From: Christensenella sp. UBA3770
GTDB taxonomy: Bacteria > Bacillota > Clostridia > Christensenellales > CAG-1252
NCBI GenBank assembly: GCA_002371075.1
Contig: DFFS01000027.1
Coordinates: forward strand, 3,581 to 16,565
DNA: 12,985 bases
Reading direction: 5' to 3'
Shown: positions 1 through 7,328 of the stretch, piece after piece
Position numbering within the stretch: position 1 is the stretch's first letter
How the letters are laid out: each line of letters starts with the position of its first letter
Made by a program: the position numbers and the translations under genes
The notes under the pieces: generated by a model
The model's input: the letters and a program-made list of their open reading frames with translations, nothing else
Database searches by the model: none
Told to the model about the DNA's origin: nothing

Positions 1-1517
1 CCGACGGACAGGTTCAGCGTGTCGTCCAGCACGGTGTCGTAGCCCTTGGGCAGGGTGGTGATGTAGTGGTGCAGTCCCACCGCCATTGCCGCTTCCACGA
101 TCTTTTCGTCGGGGACGTCCGTTTTGCTGTAGCGGATGTTTTCCTTGATGGTGCCGTGGAACAGCCAGGTGTCTTGCAGCACCATACCGAACAGGTCGTG
201 CACGTTTTCTCTCGTCAGGGTGGAGATGTCCACGCCGTCCACGTAGATCTTGCCGCTGTTTGGCTCGTAAAAGCGCATCAACAGGTTAACCACGGTGGTC
301 TTGCCCGCGCCGGTGGGTCCGACGATCGCGATCTTTTGTCCGGGCAGGGCGTGCGCGGAGAACCCGTGCATGATCTCACGGTGACTGTCGTAGCCGAAGC
401 GCACGTTGTCAAACACCACGTCTCCCTTTGCCTCCGTCAACAGGAGGGTCTTGTCGCTTTCGTCGGGGAGCTCCTCGTTTTTCAAAAACTCAAACACCCT
501 CTCGCTTGCCGCCGCGGCGGATTGCAGGGAGGAGAGCGAGTTGGCAAAGCTGGTCAGCGGGTTGATAAACAAGTTGACGTACATAATGAAGGCAATGACC
601 ACGCCAAAGCTGATCTTGCCGCCGAGGGCAAGCGCGCCGCCGATGACCGCCACCGCCACAAAGCCCAAGTCGCCCACAAAGCCCATCAGAGGCATCATCA
701 TGCCGGAAAGAAACTGAGCGTTCCTGCTTGAGATGCGCAGCTTGTCGTTGATCTTTGAGAACGCGGCTTGCTCCTTTTCCTCCGCGCCGTACGCCTTTAC
801 GACGTTGTGCGCGCTGTAGATCTCTTCGATCCTGCCGTTGATCTCGCCCAGCTGTTGTTGTTGACGGATAAAGTGCTTTTGCGAGCGTTTGATGATCGCG
901 CCGACGATCATAAAGCCAAGGACGGATACGCCGATCGCCGCAAACGCCATAATGAAGTTGGTGTAAAACATCATGATGACGGAGCCCACAAATTGCACGA
1001 CCGCGCCGATCAGGCTGCCCACGCTTTTGTTCATCGTCACTTCGATGAGGTCCACGTCGTTGGTCGCGCGGGACAGGGTGTCGCCGTAACTGGTCGTGTC
1101 AAAGTAGCGCAAGGGCATACGGTTGATCTTTTTGTCAAGATCGGTGCGCAGCCCCTTTGTGATCTTTTGCGTTACGGTCGCCATAATAAAGCCCTGCGCG
1201 TAGGAGAACAGCATCGAGCAACCGTAAAACAACACGAGCGTCACGCAGATCCTTGTCGTGGCGGTCACGTCCACCCCAAAAGGTGATCTGACGCCCTCCA
1301 AGATCGTGTCGGAAAGTTTTTTGACGTAGTTGGGTCCCAAGATTGCAAGCACCGATCCCACGATGGCAAGAAGCAGCACCGCCACAAACGCCGGCGCGTA
1401 CTTTTTGGAGTAGCGTAGCAGCGAAACGACGGCGTTTTTCATGCTCTTGGGCTTATCCACCATCATATCGCGCATATGTCCGCGGGGAGGACGACGATAG
1501 TTTTCTTTTTCACTCAT
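1..1517 (-). CDS. ABC multidrug exporter half-transporter, canonical-site subunit (3' end outside window)
   Basis: This is one half of a heterodimeric ABC exporter: six membrane helices followed by an ATP-binding domain, acting in the cytoplasmic membrane. It starts at ATG 1517, overlapping the stop of the upstream partner as ATGA, so the two are translationally coupled. About 505 residues are present. The N-terminus is a short basic cytoplasmic stretch (MSEKENYRRPPRG), hydrophobic segments follow, and the Walker A motif GPTGAGKT lies at residues 400-407 with a Q-loop (GMVLQDTWLF) further on. The reading frame leaves the window just as the signature motif begins (LNLSVG), so about 110 to 120 residues, including Walker B and the H-loop, are not visible. 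Because the partner carries degenerate catalytic residues, this subunit is expected to supply the catalytic carboxylate; that is inference. The substrate cannot be read from the sequence; drugs or lipids are typical for the family. Confidence 0.93.
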   Translation of the reverse strand, partial: MSEKENYRRPPRGHMRDMMVDKPKSMKNAVVSLLRYSKKYAPAFVAVLLLAIVGSVLAILGPNYVKKLSDTILEGVRSPFGVDVTATTRICVTLVLFYGCSMLFSYAQGFIMATVTQKITKGLRTDLDKKINRMPLRYFDTTSYGDTLSRATNDVDLIEVTMNKSVGSLIGAVVQFVGSVIMMFYTNFIMAFAAIGVSVLGFMIVGAIIKRSQKHFIRQQQQLGEINGRIEEIYSAHNVVKAYGAEEKEQAAFSKINDKLRISSRNAQFLSGMMMPLMGFVGDLGFVAVAVIGGALALGGKISFGVVIAFIMYVNLFINPLTSFANSLSSLQSAAAASERVFEFLKNEELPDESDKTLLLTEAKGDVVFDNVRFGYDSHREIMHGFSAHALPGQKIAIVGPTGAGKTTVVNLLMRFYEPNSGKIYVDGVDISTLTRENVHDLFGMVLQDTWLFHGTIKENIRYSKTDVPDEKIVEAAMAVGLHHYITTLPKGYDTVLDDTLNLSV

Positions 1518-3271
1518 TTTTGCAGTTCCTCCTCCGACAGTTGCGACGCGGCGATCTCCCGATAGATCTCGGAAGTTTTCAAAAGTTCCTTATGCGTGCC
1601 GATGGCGGCAACCTTTCCTTCGTCCATCACGACGATCTTATCCGCGTCCATAATGGTGCCGATGCGTTGCGCCACGATCAGCACCGTGGTGCCTTTCATC
1701 TCTTTTTTAAGCGCGGCGCGCAGCTCCTTATCCGTCTTGTAGTCGAGAGCGGAAAAGCTGTCGTCAAAGATCAGGATCTCCGGCTTTTTGTAGATGGCGC
1801 GCGCGATGGACAACCGCTGTTTTTGCCCGCCGCTGAAGTTGGCGCCGCCCCGTGCGATATAGGCGTTTTCCTGCCCCTCTTTGTCCATCACAAAGTCGTA
1901 GGCGGAGGCAGTCTCAAGCGCGTCGATCACGTTCTCGCGCTCCTTGGCGCGCCCTTCGTTGCCGTAGGTGACGTTTTCCTTGACGGTGCCGGAGAACAAC
2001 ACGGCTTTTTGCGATACGTAGCCGATCTTTTTAACGAGGGCGTGGCTGTCGTACTCTTTGACGTTTACGCCGTCCAAGAAAACGGCGCCCGCCGTCACGT
2101 CAAAGAAGCGGGGGATCAGGTTGATCACGGTGGTCTTGCCGCTGCCCGTCGAGCCGATAAAGGCAACGGTCTCTCCCTCCTTTGCGGTAAAGGAAATGTG
2201 CTCCAAAACGGGGTTTTCCGCATCGGGATAGGAGAAGCTGACGTTTTCAAAACAAACCTCGCCTCTGACGCCGGGGAGACCCTCCGTGCGCTTGCCGCTT
2301 TGGATCTTGGGATCGGTGGTGATCACCTCTTTGATGCGCTTTGCCGCCACCATTGCTCTGGGGAACATGATAAACACAAAGCTCATCATCATAAACGACA
2401 TCACGATCTGCATCGCATAGGCGCTGAAGGTGACCATCTCGCTGTAGAGGATCACTTTTTCCGGCAGGGCGGCGGCGTTGATCAGGTAAACGCCGATCCA
2501 GTAGATCGCAAGGGTCAAGCCGCTCATAATGCCCGTCATAACGGGGTGGATGCCAGCCATTACGCGGTGCGCCACAAGGTTGTTCTTCGCAAGCGCCACG
2601 TTTGCGGTTTCAAACTTTTCTTCCTGAAACCTTTCCGCATTGTAGGCGCGCACGACGCGAAGACCCGTCAGATTCTCGCGCATGCGCTCGTTGATGTCGT
2701 CGGTCAGGGTTTGTATCCTCTTAAAGCGGGGCACAGCCACCAAAAAGATCACCGCAAGCATCAAGCACAAAAAGACCACGGCGGCAACCACCGTCATCGT
2801 CCATTGCCAGTTTTTCGTGGCGATCTTGCAAAGCGCCCATATTGCCATGATCGGCGCGCGAAGCGCCACTTGCATGCCCATCGCCACCAACATTTGCACC
2901 TGTGTGATGTCGTTGGTGGAACGGGTGATCAGGCTTGCGGTGGAGAATCGGTTGATCTCCTCCATCGAATACAGTTGCACTTGACGAAACAGCCTGTCGC
3001 GCAGTTTGTAGGCAAGGTTGGCGCCGATGTTTGCGGCGGCATAGCCTACGATCAGCGAGCACAAAACGCCGCCCGCCGCAAGGGCAAGCATCTTTGCCCC
3101 TGCGATCAAAATGGCGCCCGTCGTGCCGCCGCTTCTTGTGACGAGCAGCGTGACTTCCTGCATTTTGTCGATCAAGGTAAGCTCTGCCCAAACCTGCAAG
3201 GCGATGACCGCCACGCTCAGCAAAAACAGCAGCAGCTCCTTTTTACCCAATTCTTTGATCAGTTTTCCCAC
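1514..3271 (-). CDS. ABC multidrug exporter half-transporter, degenerate-site subunit
   Basis: This is the other half of the heterodimeric exporter (BmrC/TM287-like), 585 residues from the chosen start. A transmembrane domain of six helices spans roughly residues 12-305, followed by a nucleotide-binding domain: Walker A GSTGSGKTT at 373-381, signature FSGGQKQR at 479-486, Walker B ILIFDDSFSALD at 499-510. The residue after the Walker B aspartate is Asp instead of the catalytic Glu, and the switch-loop His is Gln (VAQR). Both changes are known marks of the non-catalytic member of heterodimeric exporters. I chose GTG at 3271 because GGAGG sits 7 nt upstream (3283-3279); a TTG at 3298 would add nine residues without a ribosome binding site. 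The gene overlaps the end of marR by 13 nt and the next subunit by 4 nt, so all three form one operon. MarR control of efflux is likely. Confidence 0.93.
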   Translation of the reverse strand: MGKLIKELGKKELLLFLLSVAVIALQVWAELTLIDKMQEVTLLVTRSGGTTGAILIAGAKMLALAAGGVLCSLIVGYAAANIGANLAYKLRDRLFRQVQLYSMEEINRFSTASLITRSTNDITQVQMLVAMGMQVALRAPIMAIWALCKIATKNWQWTMTVVAAVVFLCLMLAVIFLVAVPRFKRIQTLTDDINERMRENLTGLRVVRAYNAERFQEEKFETANVALAKNNLVAHRVMAGIHPVMTGIMSGLTLAIYWIGVYLINAAALPEKVILYSEMVTFSAYAMQIVMSFMMMSFVFIMFPRAMVAAKRIKEVITTDPKIQSGKRTEGLPGVRGEVCFENVSFSYPDAENPVLEHISFTAKEGETVAFIGSTGSGKTTVINLIPRFFDVTAGAVFLDGVNVKEYDSHALVKKIGYVSQKAVLFSGTVKENVTYGNEGRAKERENVIDALETASAYDFVMDKEGQENAYIARGGANFSGGQKQRLSIARAIYKKPEILIFDDSFSALDYKTDKELRAALKKEMKGTTVLIVAQRIGTIMDADKIVVMDEGKVAAIGTHKELLKTSEIYREIAASQLSEEELQK

Positions 3272-3717
3272 AACGTAGCCTCCACTTTTTTGTAGCAATC
3301 ATAGAATAAGGTCATGTTGGCAAGAAACTCCTTTGCCTTTTCCATGCCCATTTCCGCAAAGATCCTTTTTGTCACCACCGAAGCCGTCGCCTTTTGCTCT
3401 TCGAGAATGGCGCTTGCCTTTGCCGTCAAAGCAAGATAAACGGATTTTCTGTCCTTTCCGCGTCTCTCGCGCACGATGAGACCTTTTTCCTCCATCGTGT
3501 TCAGCAGTTTGGAAACGGCGGGTTTTGAGATCTCAAGCGCAAGCGAAACCTCCTTTGCCCGCGTAGCTTTGTTCATCTTGGCGTTGACGTTGATCAGATG
3601 GCAGGTAAACAGTTCGGGCAGCGTCAGTCCGCAAAGCAAATGCGGGTCGCGAAACACCGAGCCGGCGCGGCACATCGTGGTAAGCAGTAAGTTGTCTTTT
3701 CCAAGGTCGTAATCCAT
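3259..3717 (-). CDS. MarR-family transcriptional regulator
   Basis: This 152-residue winged helix-turn-helix regulator heads the ABC exporter operon. Residues 55-80 form the helix-turn-helix (EVSLALEISKPAVSKLLNTM), followed by a basic wing at 83-97 (RERRGKDRKSVYLALT), the classic MarR layout. Flanking helices at both ends should form the dimer interface. The start is ATG 3717, preceded by GGAGGT four to five bases upstream; the in-frame ATG at 3729 overlaps that ribosome binding site and is rejected. MarR proteins usually repress their own operon and release DNA when a ligand binds. Here a perfect inverted repeat lies between promoter and start codon, supporting autorepression. The inducing ligand is unknown. 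The gene overlaps the first transporter subunit by 13 nt. Confidence 0.92.
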   Translation of the reverse strand: MDYDLGKDNLLLTTMCRAGSVFRDPHLLCGLTLPELFTCHLINVNAKMNKATRAKEVSLALEISKPAVSKLLNTMEEKGLIVRERRGKDRKSVYLALTAKASAILEEQKATASVVTKRIFAEMGMEKAKEFLANMTLFYDCYKKVEATLWEN

Positions 3718-3730
3718 GTTGACCTCCATA

Positions 3731-3750
3731 TGGTTAACCAGGTTAATGGT
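3731..3750 (-). promoter_or_regulatory. Candidate MarR operator
   Basis: TGGTTAACCA (3731-3740) is a perfect 10-bp palindrome, and TTAACC-A-GGTTAA (3734-3746) is a second, overlapping inverted repeat. The cluster lies just downstream of the predicted transcription start of marR and upstream of its ribosome binding site, where a bound dimer would block transcription. The sequence shows the palindromes directly; binding by the adjacent MarR protein is inferred from position. Confidence 0.65.
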
Positions 3751-3761
3751 TGCATAAAGAA

Positions 3762-3790
3762 ATCATATTACAAGCGGGGAAAAAAGTCAA
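3762..3790 (-). promoter_or_regulatory. Promoter of the marR-ABC exporter operon
   Basis: On the minus strand the -35 box TTGACT (3790-3785) and the -10 box TATGAT (3767-3762) are 17 bp apart, each one base off the sigma70 consensus. The expected transcription start is near 3755, giving a leader of about 38 nt that contains the palindromic operator and the GGAGGT ribosome binding site. Confidence 0.8.
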
Positions 3791-3955
3791 CAGCCCGTCG
3801 ACAATTAAAGAGTATTCCCGCATTTTTCAAAAAGTGAACCGACAACGCTTGGTCGCGATCGGCGGTTTTTGGCAAAGGGGAAAAGAACTCTTACATTCGC
3901 GTATGTGCATATGAGCATATCCGTATTTTATAGGAGCGAAAAAGTATTTCCGAAA
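3791..3955. other. Intergenic DNA between divergent marR and feo promoters
   Basis: The gap between the marR start codon and the first feoA start codon is 364 bases. The outer parts hold the promoters and operators listed separately. This middle stretch has no convincing gene on either strand. It becomes AT-rich toward the feo side, and around 3902-3920 holds a TATG/CATA-rich imperfect palindrome that only partly resembles the two feo operators. No terminator or RNA gene was recognised. Confidence 0.6.
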
Positions 3956-3979
3956 AAATATGAAAAATATTTCACATTT
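3956..3979. promoter_or_regulatory. feo operator site 1, upstream of -35
   Basis: AAATATGAA (3956-3964) and TTCACATTT (3971-3979) form an imperfect 24-bp palindrome with a 6-bp AT-rich centre. The right arm ends three bases before the -35 box. The arms are the exact reverse complement of those of site 2 downstream of the promoter, so the pair defines a shared pattern AAATRTGAA-N6-TTCAYATTT. It does not look like the usual Fur or IdeR box. A metal-responsive repressor is a reasonable inference from the operon, but the protein is not identified. Confidence 0.65.
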
Positions 3980-3982
3980 CAG

Positions 3983-4011
3983 TTGACAAGGCAATGCGGC
4001 GGTGGTAGGAT
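3983..4011 (+). promoter_or_regulatory. Promoter of the feo operon
   Basis: A perfect -35 box TTGACA (3983-3988) is followed after 17 bp by TAGGAT (4006-4011), which runs into TAATAT. Transcription should start near 4018, leaving a leader of about 64 nt. Two matching palindromes flank these elements closely on either side. Confidence 0.75.
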
Positions 4012-4019
4012 AATATCGA

Positions 4020-4043
4020 AAATGTGAAATAAAATTCATATTT
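4020..4043. promoter_or_regulatory. feo operator site 2, at the transcription start
   Basis: AAATGTGAA (4020-4028) and TTCATATTT (4035-4043) form a 24-bp imperfect palindrome with a 6-bp centre, placed right at or just after the expected transcription start. Arms and spacing match site 1 in inverted orientation, with site centres 64 bp apart, close to six helical turns. Occupancy of both sites could occlude or loop the promoter; this is inference. Confidence 0.65.
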
Positions 4044-4049
4044 TTACGA

Positions 4050-4068
4050 TTCGACACATACCGTCGAA
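4050..4068 (+). other. Small hairpin in the feo leader
   Basis: TTCGAC (4050-4055) can pair with GTCGAA (4063-4068) around a 7-nt loop, ending two bases before the AGGAGA ribosome binding site of the first feoA. It is too short to be called a riboswitch and may only keep the ribosome binding site exposed. Confidence 0.35.
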
Positions 4069-4081
4069 AGAGGAGAAAGTT

Positions 4082-4294
4082 ATGCCAATCATTCTTGCGC
4101 CTGTCAACAAAGAGCTTCGCGTCGTGCGCATCGCCGCGGACGATAAGACGAAAAAGCATTTGGAAAATTTGGGCATCAACGTCAACGGAAAGGTCGTGGT
4201 GCTATCATCTTCGGGCGGTTCGGTGGTCGTCATCGTAAAGGACGGCAGGATCGCTTTGGACAAAAACCTTTCGACAAAGATCTTCGTTGCATAA
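4082..4294 (+). CDS. feoA: FeoA domain protein (first copy)
   Basis: This 70-residue protein has the single SH3-like FeoA domain: an N-terminal stretch LRVVRIAADDKTKKHLENLG followed by the INVNGKVVVLSSSGGSVVVIVKDGRIALD beta-barrel part. FeoA proteins are small cytoplasmic partners of the ferrous iron transporter FeoB and are thought to bind it and modulate its activity. The length is normal for the family. The ribosome binding site AGAGGAGA lies just upstream of ATG. It is the first gene of the operon, 14 nt before a second, more basic feoA. Doubling of feoA before feoB is common in Clostridia; whether the two copies have distinct roles is unknown. Confidence 0.9.
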   Translation: MPIILAPVNKELRVVRIAADDKTKKHLENLGINVNGKVVVLSSSGGSVVVIVKDGRIALDKNLSTKIFVA

Positions 4295-4308
4295 AAAAGG
4301 AGGGAACT

Positions 4309-4542
4309 ATGGAAAAAACACTGGACACGTTTGAGATCGGCGACGTCGGCATCGTACGGCGCGTCGTTGCGGAAGGCAAGGTCAAGCGCCGCCTTTTCGA
4401 CATGGGCATCACCCCGGGGGCGGAGGCAAAGCTCAGAAAGAGAGCGCCGCTCGGCGACCCCATTGAGATCACGGTGCGCGGCTACGAGCTCACGCTTCGC
4501 AAGGCGGAAGCCGCCTGCGTTTTGATGGAGGTGGAGGCATGA
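4309..4542 (+). CDS. feoA: FeoA domain protein (second copy)
   Basis: This is a 77-residue FeoA protein of more classical sequence than the first copy: it contains VKRRLFDMGITPGAEAKLRKRAPLGDPIEITVRGYELTLRKAEA, matching the FeoA hallmark of a DMG-x-TPG turn followed by a GDP(I/L) segment and the RGYxL(T/S)LR strand. It should act in the cytoplasm as a partner of FeoB. The ribosome binding site AAAAGGAGG lies 6 to 7 nt before the ATG. Its stop overlaps the feoB start as ATGA, so the two are translationally coupled and probably made in matched amounts. Confidence 0.95.
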   Translation: MEKTLDTFEIGDVGIVRRVVAEGKVKRRLFDMGITPGAEAKLRKRAPLGDPIEITVRGYELTLRKAEAACVLMEVEA

Positions 4543-7148
4543 AACGTTTTGCGCTTGCGGGCAACCCCAACTGCGGAAAGACCACTTTGTTTAACAACTT
4601 GACCGGCTCCACCGCGCACGTCGGCAACTGGCCGGGCGTAACGGTGGATAAAAAGACGGGCACCTACAAAAAGTGCGCCGAGCCGGTGGAGATCGTTGAC
4701 CTGCCGGGCATTTACTCCCTTTCGCCGTACACGCCGGAGGAGGTCATCGCCCGCAATTACATTTTGGACGAAAAGCCCGATTGCATCATCAACATCGTTG
4801 ACGCCACCAATTTGGAGCGCAACTTATATTTGACCACGCAGATCTTGGAGATCGACGTCCCCGTCGTCATCGCGCTCAACATGATGGACGAGGTGGAAAA
4901 ACTCGGCAACAAGATCGACGAAAAAACGCTGGAAGATCGCCTCGGCGTCCCCGTCGTAAAGATCTCCGCGCTAAAGGAAACCGGCTTGGACGAACTGATG
5001 ACTCGGGCATACAAAGCAAGCCAAAAAGCGCGGCTCGGCGAGACGGTCTTGGCGTCTTCCGCACTTTCTCACCTGATCGGAGATGTCAAGATTGCCTTAA
5101 AGGGGCAGGGCGTGGAAAACCCCTTGTTCCATGCGATCAAACTGGTGGAGAACGATTCGATCGAGACGGAAATGCACAAGGAAACGCTGCCGATGATCGA
5201 GGAGTTCAAGGGGACGTTTGAGGATGACGTCTTCGGCGACGACTTTGAGGCGCTCGTTGCGGACGCGCGTTACAAATATATTTCCAAATACTTTGCGCCC
5301 ACCCTTACCAAAAAGCAGGAGAAATTCAGCTTGACCAAGTCGGACAAGATCGACAAGGTCCTGACGCACAAGGTGTGGGGCATTCCCATCTTCTTGGCGA
5401 TCCTGTTTTTGGTGTTCCACTTGACGTTTTCGGAGGATCTTTTCTTCCTTGGCAAGGCGGGCGTGTTCGACAAGGAGGTAGTCGCCTATACCGCAACGCA
5501 AGAGGTCGTTTCGGAGGAGGACTTCGAGCCCGGCGCCATCTACTACGACGAGGACGGAAACGAGGTCGAGGCGGTGTTCTACGGCGGCGAATTCGTGGAG
5601 CTTGCGCCCATTCCTTACGCATACGACAAGGCGGGCAACAAGATCGAAGCCTTTTACGACAAGGACGGCAACGAACTGACCGTTCTCACAAATGACGAGG
5701 GTGAGGTTGCGGACCTCTACGACGCAAACGGCGTCAAATACGATGCGTTTTACAACGCGGACGGCTGGGAATGCGAGCTTGTTTTGGCGGAAGACGGCAC
5801 GTTTGAAGACGTGGAGTTCGTCAGCGAGATCGACGCATTCCGCTCCGAGATATCGGTGCATACTTTCTTCGGCTATGAGGAGTCGGTTTTCAGCCCCGGC
5901 GTGATCTTGTTCAACGCAATGGATACCTTTACGGGCTTTCTCAGCGCTTGCATGAGTCAGGCGATGGCAAACGCGCCCGCTTGGGCAAGCGGACTGGTGG
6001 TGGACGGCATCTTGGGCGGCTTGTTCTCGGTGTTGTCCTTCCTGCCGCAGATCCTGCTTTTGTTCCTGTTCTTCTCCATCTTGGAAGACAGCGGCTATAT
6101 GGCGCGCGTGGCGTTTATTTTGGATAGGATCTTCCGCCGCTTCGGACTTTCGGGCAGGGCGTTTATGCCGATGATCATGGGCTTCGGTTGCTCCATTCCC
6201 GCCATGACCAACACAAGGACGCTTGCGGATGACAAGGAGCGCACGGCAACGATCAGGGTGATCCCCTTCTTCAGTTGCAGCGCCAAACTGCCCATTTTGA
6301 CGGCGATCGCGGGCGGCATCGTGCAATTCTTCGGCGTGGGCAACGCGGATCTGATCACGTATGCAATGTACGTTTTGGGCATCGTTGTTGCGATCGCAAC
6401 GGTCATATTGATGCGTTCCACCACAATGAAAGGGGAGGTGCCTCCGTTTATCATGGAGTTGCCGGCGTATCACCTGCCGCAGGGAAAGGCGCTGATGATC
6501 CACCTTTTCGACAAGGCAAAACACTTTATCAAAAAGGCGTTTACGATCATTCTCGCGTCCACGATCGTCATTTGGTTTGTCAGCCACTTCTCTTGGAACT
6601 GGCAGTATCTTGACGACGCGGAGATGAATCTCTCCGTCTTGGCGGGGCTCGGCGGGTTGTTGCAACCGATCTTTACGCCGCTTGGATTCGGCAGTCAGCT
6701 TGGCAGCTACGGTTGGGTGTTTGTCGTGGCGGCGGTTACGGGACTCATCGCCAAGGAAAACGTCATTGCCACCTTTGGAACGCTTGCGGCGTGCCTGTCG
6801 GCGGGCTTTGCCGCCAATGAGGCGCTCGGCGGCGTGGACAGCGTGGTGCAAATGATCACGGCGACGGGGATCACGGTGCCCGCCCTGATCGCGTTCATCG
6901 CGTTCAATATGACCACGATCCCGTGCTTTGCGGCGGTGGCTACGGCAAAGGCGGAGCTTCCCAACAAAAAGAGCTTCCGGATGACGCTGCTCTTCTGGGT
7001 GGCAACCTCCTACGTCGTTGCGACGATGATCTATTTGATCGGCTCGTGGTGGTGGACGTCCTTTATCTTTGCGGCACTCATTGCTGCAGCGATCGTGATG
7101 ATCGTGCTCTACAACAAGCGTGCGGATAAAAAGTTGAGGGTGTCGTAA
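4539..7148 (+). CDS. feoB: Ferrous iron transporter FeoB with a large acidic insert
   Basis: This 869-residue FeoB imports Fe2+ across the cytoplasmic membrane. The N-terminal G domain has G1 GNPNCGKT (8-15), G2 Thr35, G3 DLPG (54-57), G4 NMMD (114-117) and G5 SAL (143-145), followed by the helical guanine-dissociation-inhibitor region to about 270. TM1 is near 279-297. The membrane core carries the gate motifs GFGCSIPAM (about 548-556) and FFSCSAKLPI (about 577-586), and ends in a short basic tail. Between TM1 and the second membrane segment lies an extra stretch of about 125 residues (311-435) rich in Asp, Glu, Gly and Tyr that typical FeoB proteins lack. That makes the protein about 100 residues longer than the E. 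coli protein. The start overlaps feoA by 4 nt; the stop overlaps the next small gene by 1 nt. Confidence 0.97.
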   Translation: MKRFALAGNPNCGKTTLFNNLTGSTAHVGNWPGVTVDKKTGTYKKCAEPVEIVDLPGIYSLSPYTPEEVIARNYILDEKPDCIINIVDATNLERNLYLTTQILEIDVPVVIALNMMDEVEKLGNKIDEKTLEDRLGVPVVKISALKETGLDELMTRAYKASQKARLGETVLASSALSHLIGDVKIALKGQGVENPLFHAIKLVENDSIETEMHKETLPMIEEFKGTFEDDVFGDDFEALVADARYKYISKYFAPTLTKKQEKFSLTKSDKIDKVLTHKVWGIPIFLAILFLVFHLTFSEDLFFLGKAGVFDKEVVAYTATQEVVSEEDFEPGAIYYDEDGNEVEAVFYGGEFVELAPIPYAYDKAGNKIEAFYDKDGNELTVLTNDEGEVADLYDANGVKYDAFYNADGWECELVLAEDGTFEDVEFVSEIDAFRSEISVHTFFGYEESVFSPGVILFNAMDTFTGFLSACMSQAMANAPAWASGLVVDGILGGLFSVLSFLPQILLLFLFFSILEDSGYMARVAFILDRIFRRFGLSGRAFMPMIMGFGCSIPAMTNTRTLADDKERTATIRVIPFFSCSAKLPILTAIAGGIVQFFGVGNADLITYAMYVLGIVVAIATVILMRSTTMKGEVPPFIMELPAYHLPQGKALMIHLFDKAKHFIKKAFTIILASTIVIWFVSHFSWNWQYLDDAEMNLSVLAGLGGLLQPIFTPLGFGSQLGSYGWVFVVAAVTGLIAKENVIATFGTLAACLSAGFAANEALGGVDSVVQMITATGITVPALIAFIAFNMTTIPCFAAVATAKAELPNKKSFRMTLLFWVATSYVVATMIYLIGSWWWTSFIFAALIAAAIVMIVLYNKRADKKLRVS
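5469..5843 (+). other. Acidic YD-type repeat insert within FeoB
   Basis: Residues 311-435 of FeoB contain three imperfect copies of a motif YDxxGxxxxA(V)FYxxxG, starting at residues 336 (YDEDGNEVEAVFY), 362 (YDKAGNKIEAFY) and 394 (YDANGVKYDAFY). Further DxDG/NADG turns lie between them. The stretch is strongly acidic, with few basic residues. It follows TM1, so with the G domain in the cytoplasm it should lie outside the membrane. Short beta-hairpins with metal-liganding carboxylates are plausible, but no function is established. Confidence 0.75.
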
Positions 7149-7324
7149 TGCATGTGTTTTGGCAGGTTTTGTTGATCGTTGCTTGCGTTGCCATCGTCGT
7201 CGGCGTGGTGGTCTCGCGTATCGTCGCTTGGAAAAAGGGAAAGGGCGGCTGCGATTGCGGCTGCTCCGACTGCGCGGCGTGCAAATACTGCAAAGAGGCA
7301 AGACAAAAAGAGAAAGACAAATAA
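7148..7324 (+). CDS. FeoB-associated Cys-rich membrane protein
   Basis: This 58-residue protein has one N-terminal membrane helix (about residues 5-26, VLLIVACVAIVVGVVV), then a basic stretch and a Cys cluster CDCGCSDCAACKYC (35-48) with six cysteines, then a charged tail. It matches the small FeoB-associated Cys-rich family (the Pfam group once named for virus attachment protein p12). Its ATG overlaps the feoB stop (TAATG), so it is the last gene of the feo operon. The cytoplasmic side of the helix probably carries the Cys cluster, which could bind iron or sense redox state; no biochemical role is established. It is not homologous in any obvious way to enterobacterial FeoC. Confidence 0.88.
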   Translation: MHVFWQVLLIVACVAIVVGVVVSRIVAWKKGKGGCDCGCSDCAACKYCKEARQKEKDK

Positions 7325-7328
7325 CATC

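Noticed and set aside
1343..3295. Plus-strand open frame of 650 codons opposite the ABC transporter gene
   Set aside because: It is His/Arg/Asp-rich with no recognisable domain, has no ribosome binding site, and mirrors a clear ABC transporter. Such long antisense frames arise from the codon bias of this genome.
3902..3920. Third feo operator or separate regulatory palindrome (TATG...CATA)
   Set aside because: The half-sites are similar but two bases closer together than in the matched pair and lack the flanking A/T arms. AT-rich chance similarity is likely.
4018..4081. Riboswitch in the feo leader
   Set aside because: The leader is only about 64 nt, holds an operator and one short hairpin, and shows no conserved metal-riboswitch core.
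3827..4159. Minus-strand 110-codon frame in the marR-feo intergenic region
   Set aside because: It overlaps the feo promoter, both operators and the start of feoA; composition is unlike the neighbouring genes and no ribosome binding site is visible.
5469..5843. RHS/YD-repeat toxin fragment inserted in feoB
   Set aside because: The motifs resemble YD repeats only loosely, there are few copies, no toxin or RHS core is present, and the flanking FeoB frame is intact.
5097..7301. Minus-strand open frame of 734 codons opposite feoB
   Set aside because: Low-complexity Arg/His/Gln-rich translation, no domain, complete overlap with a confident feoB gene and the next small gene.
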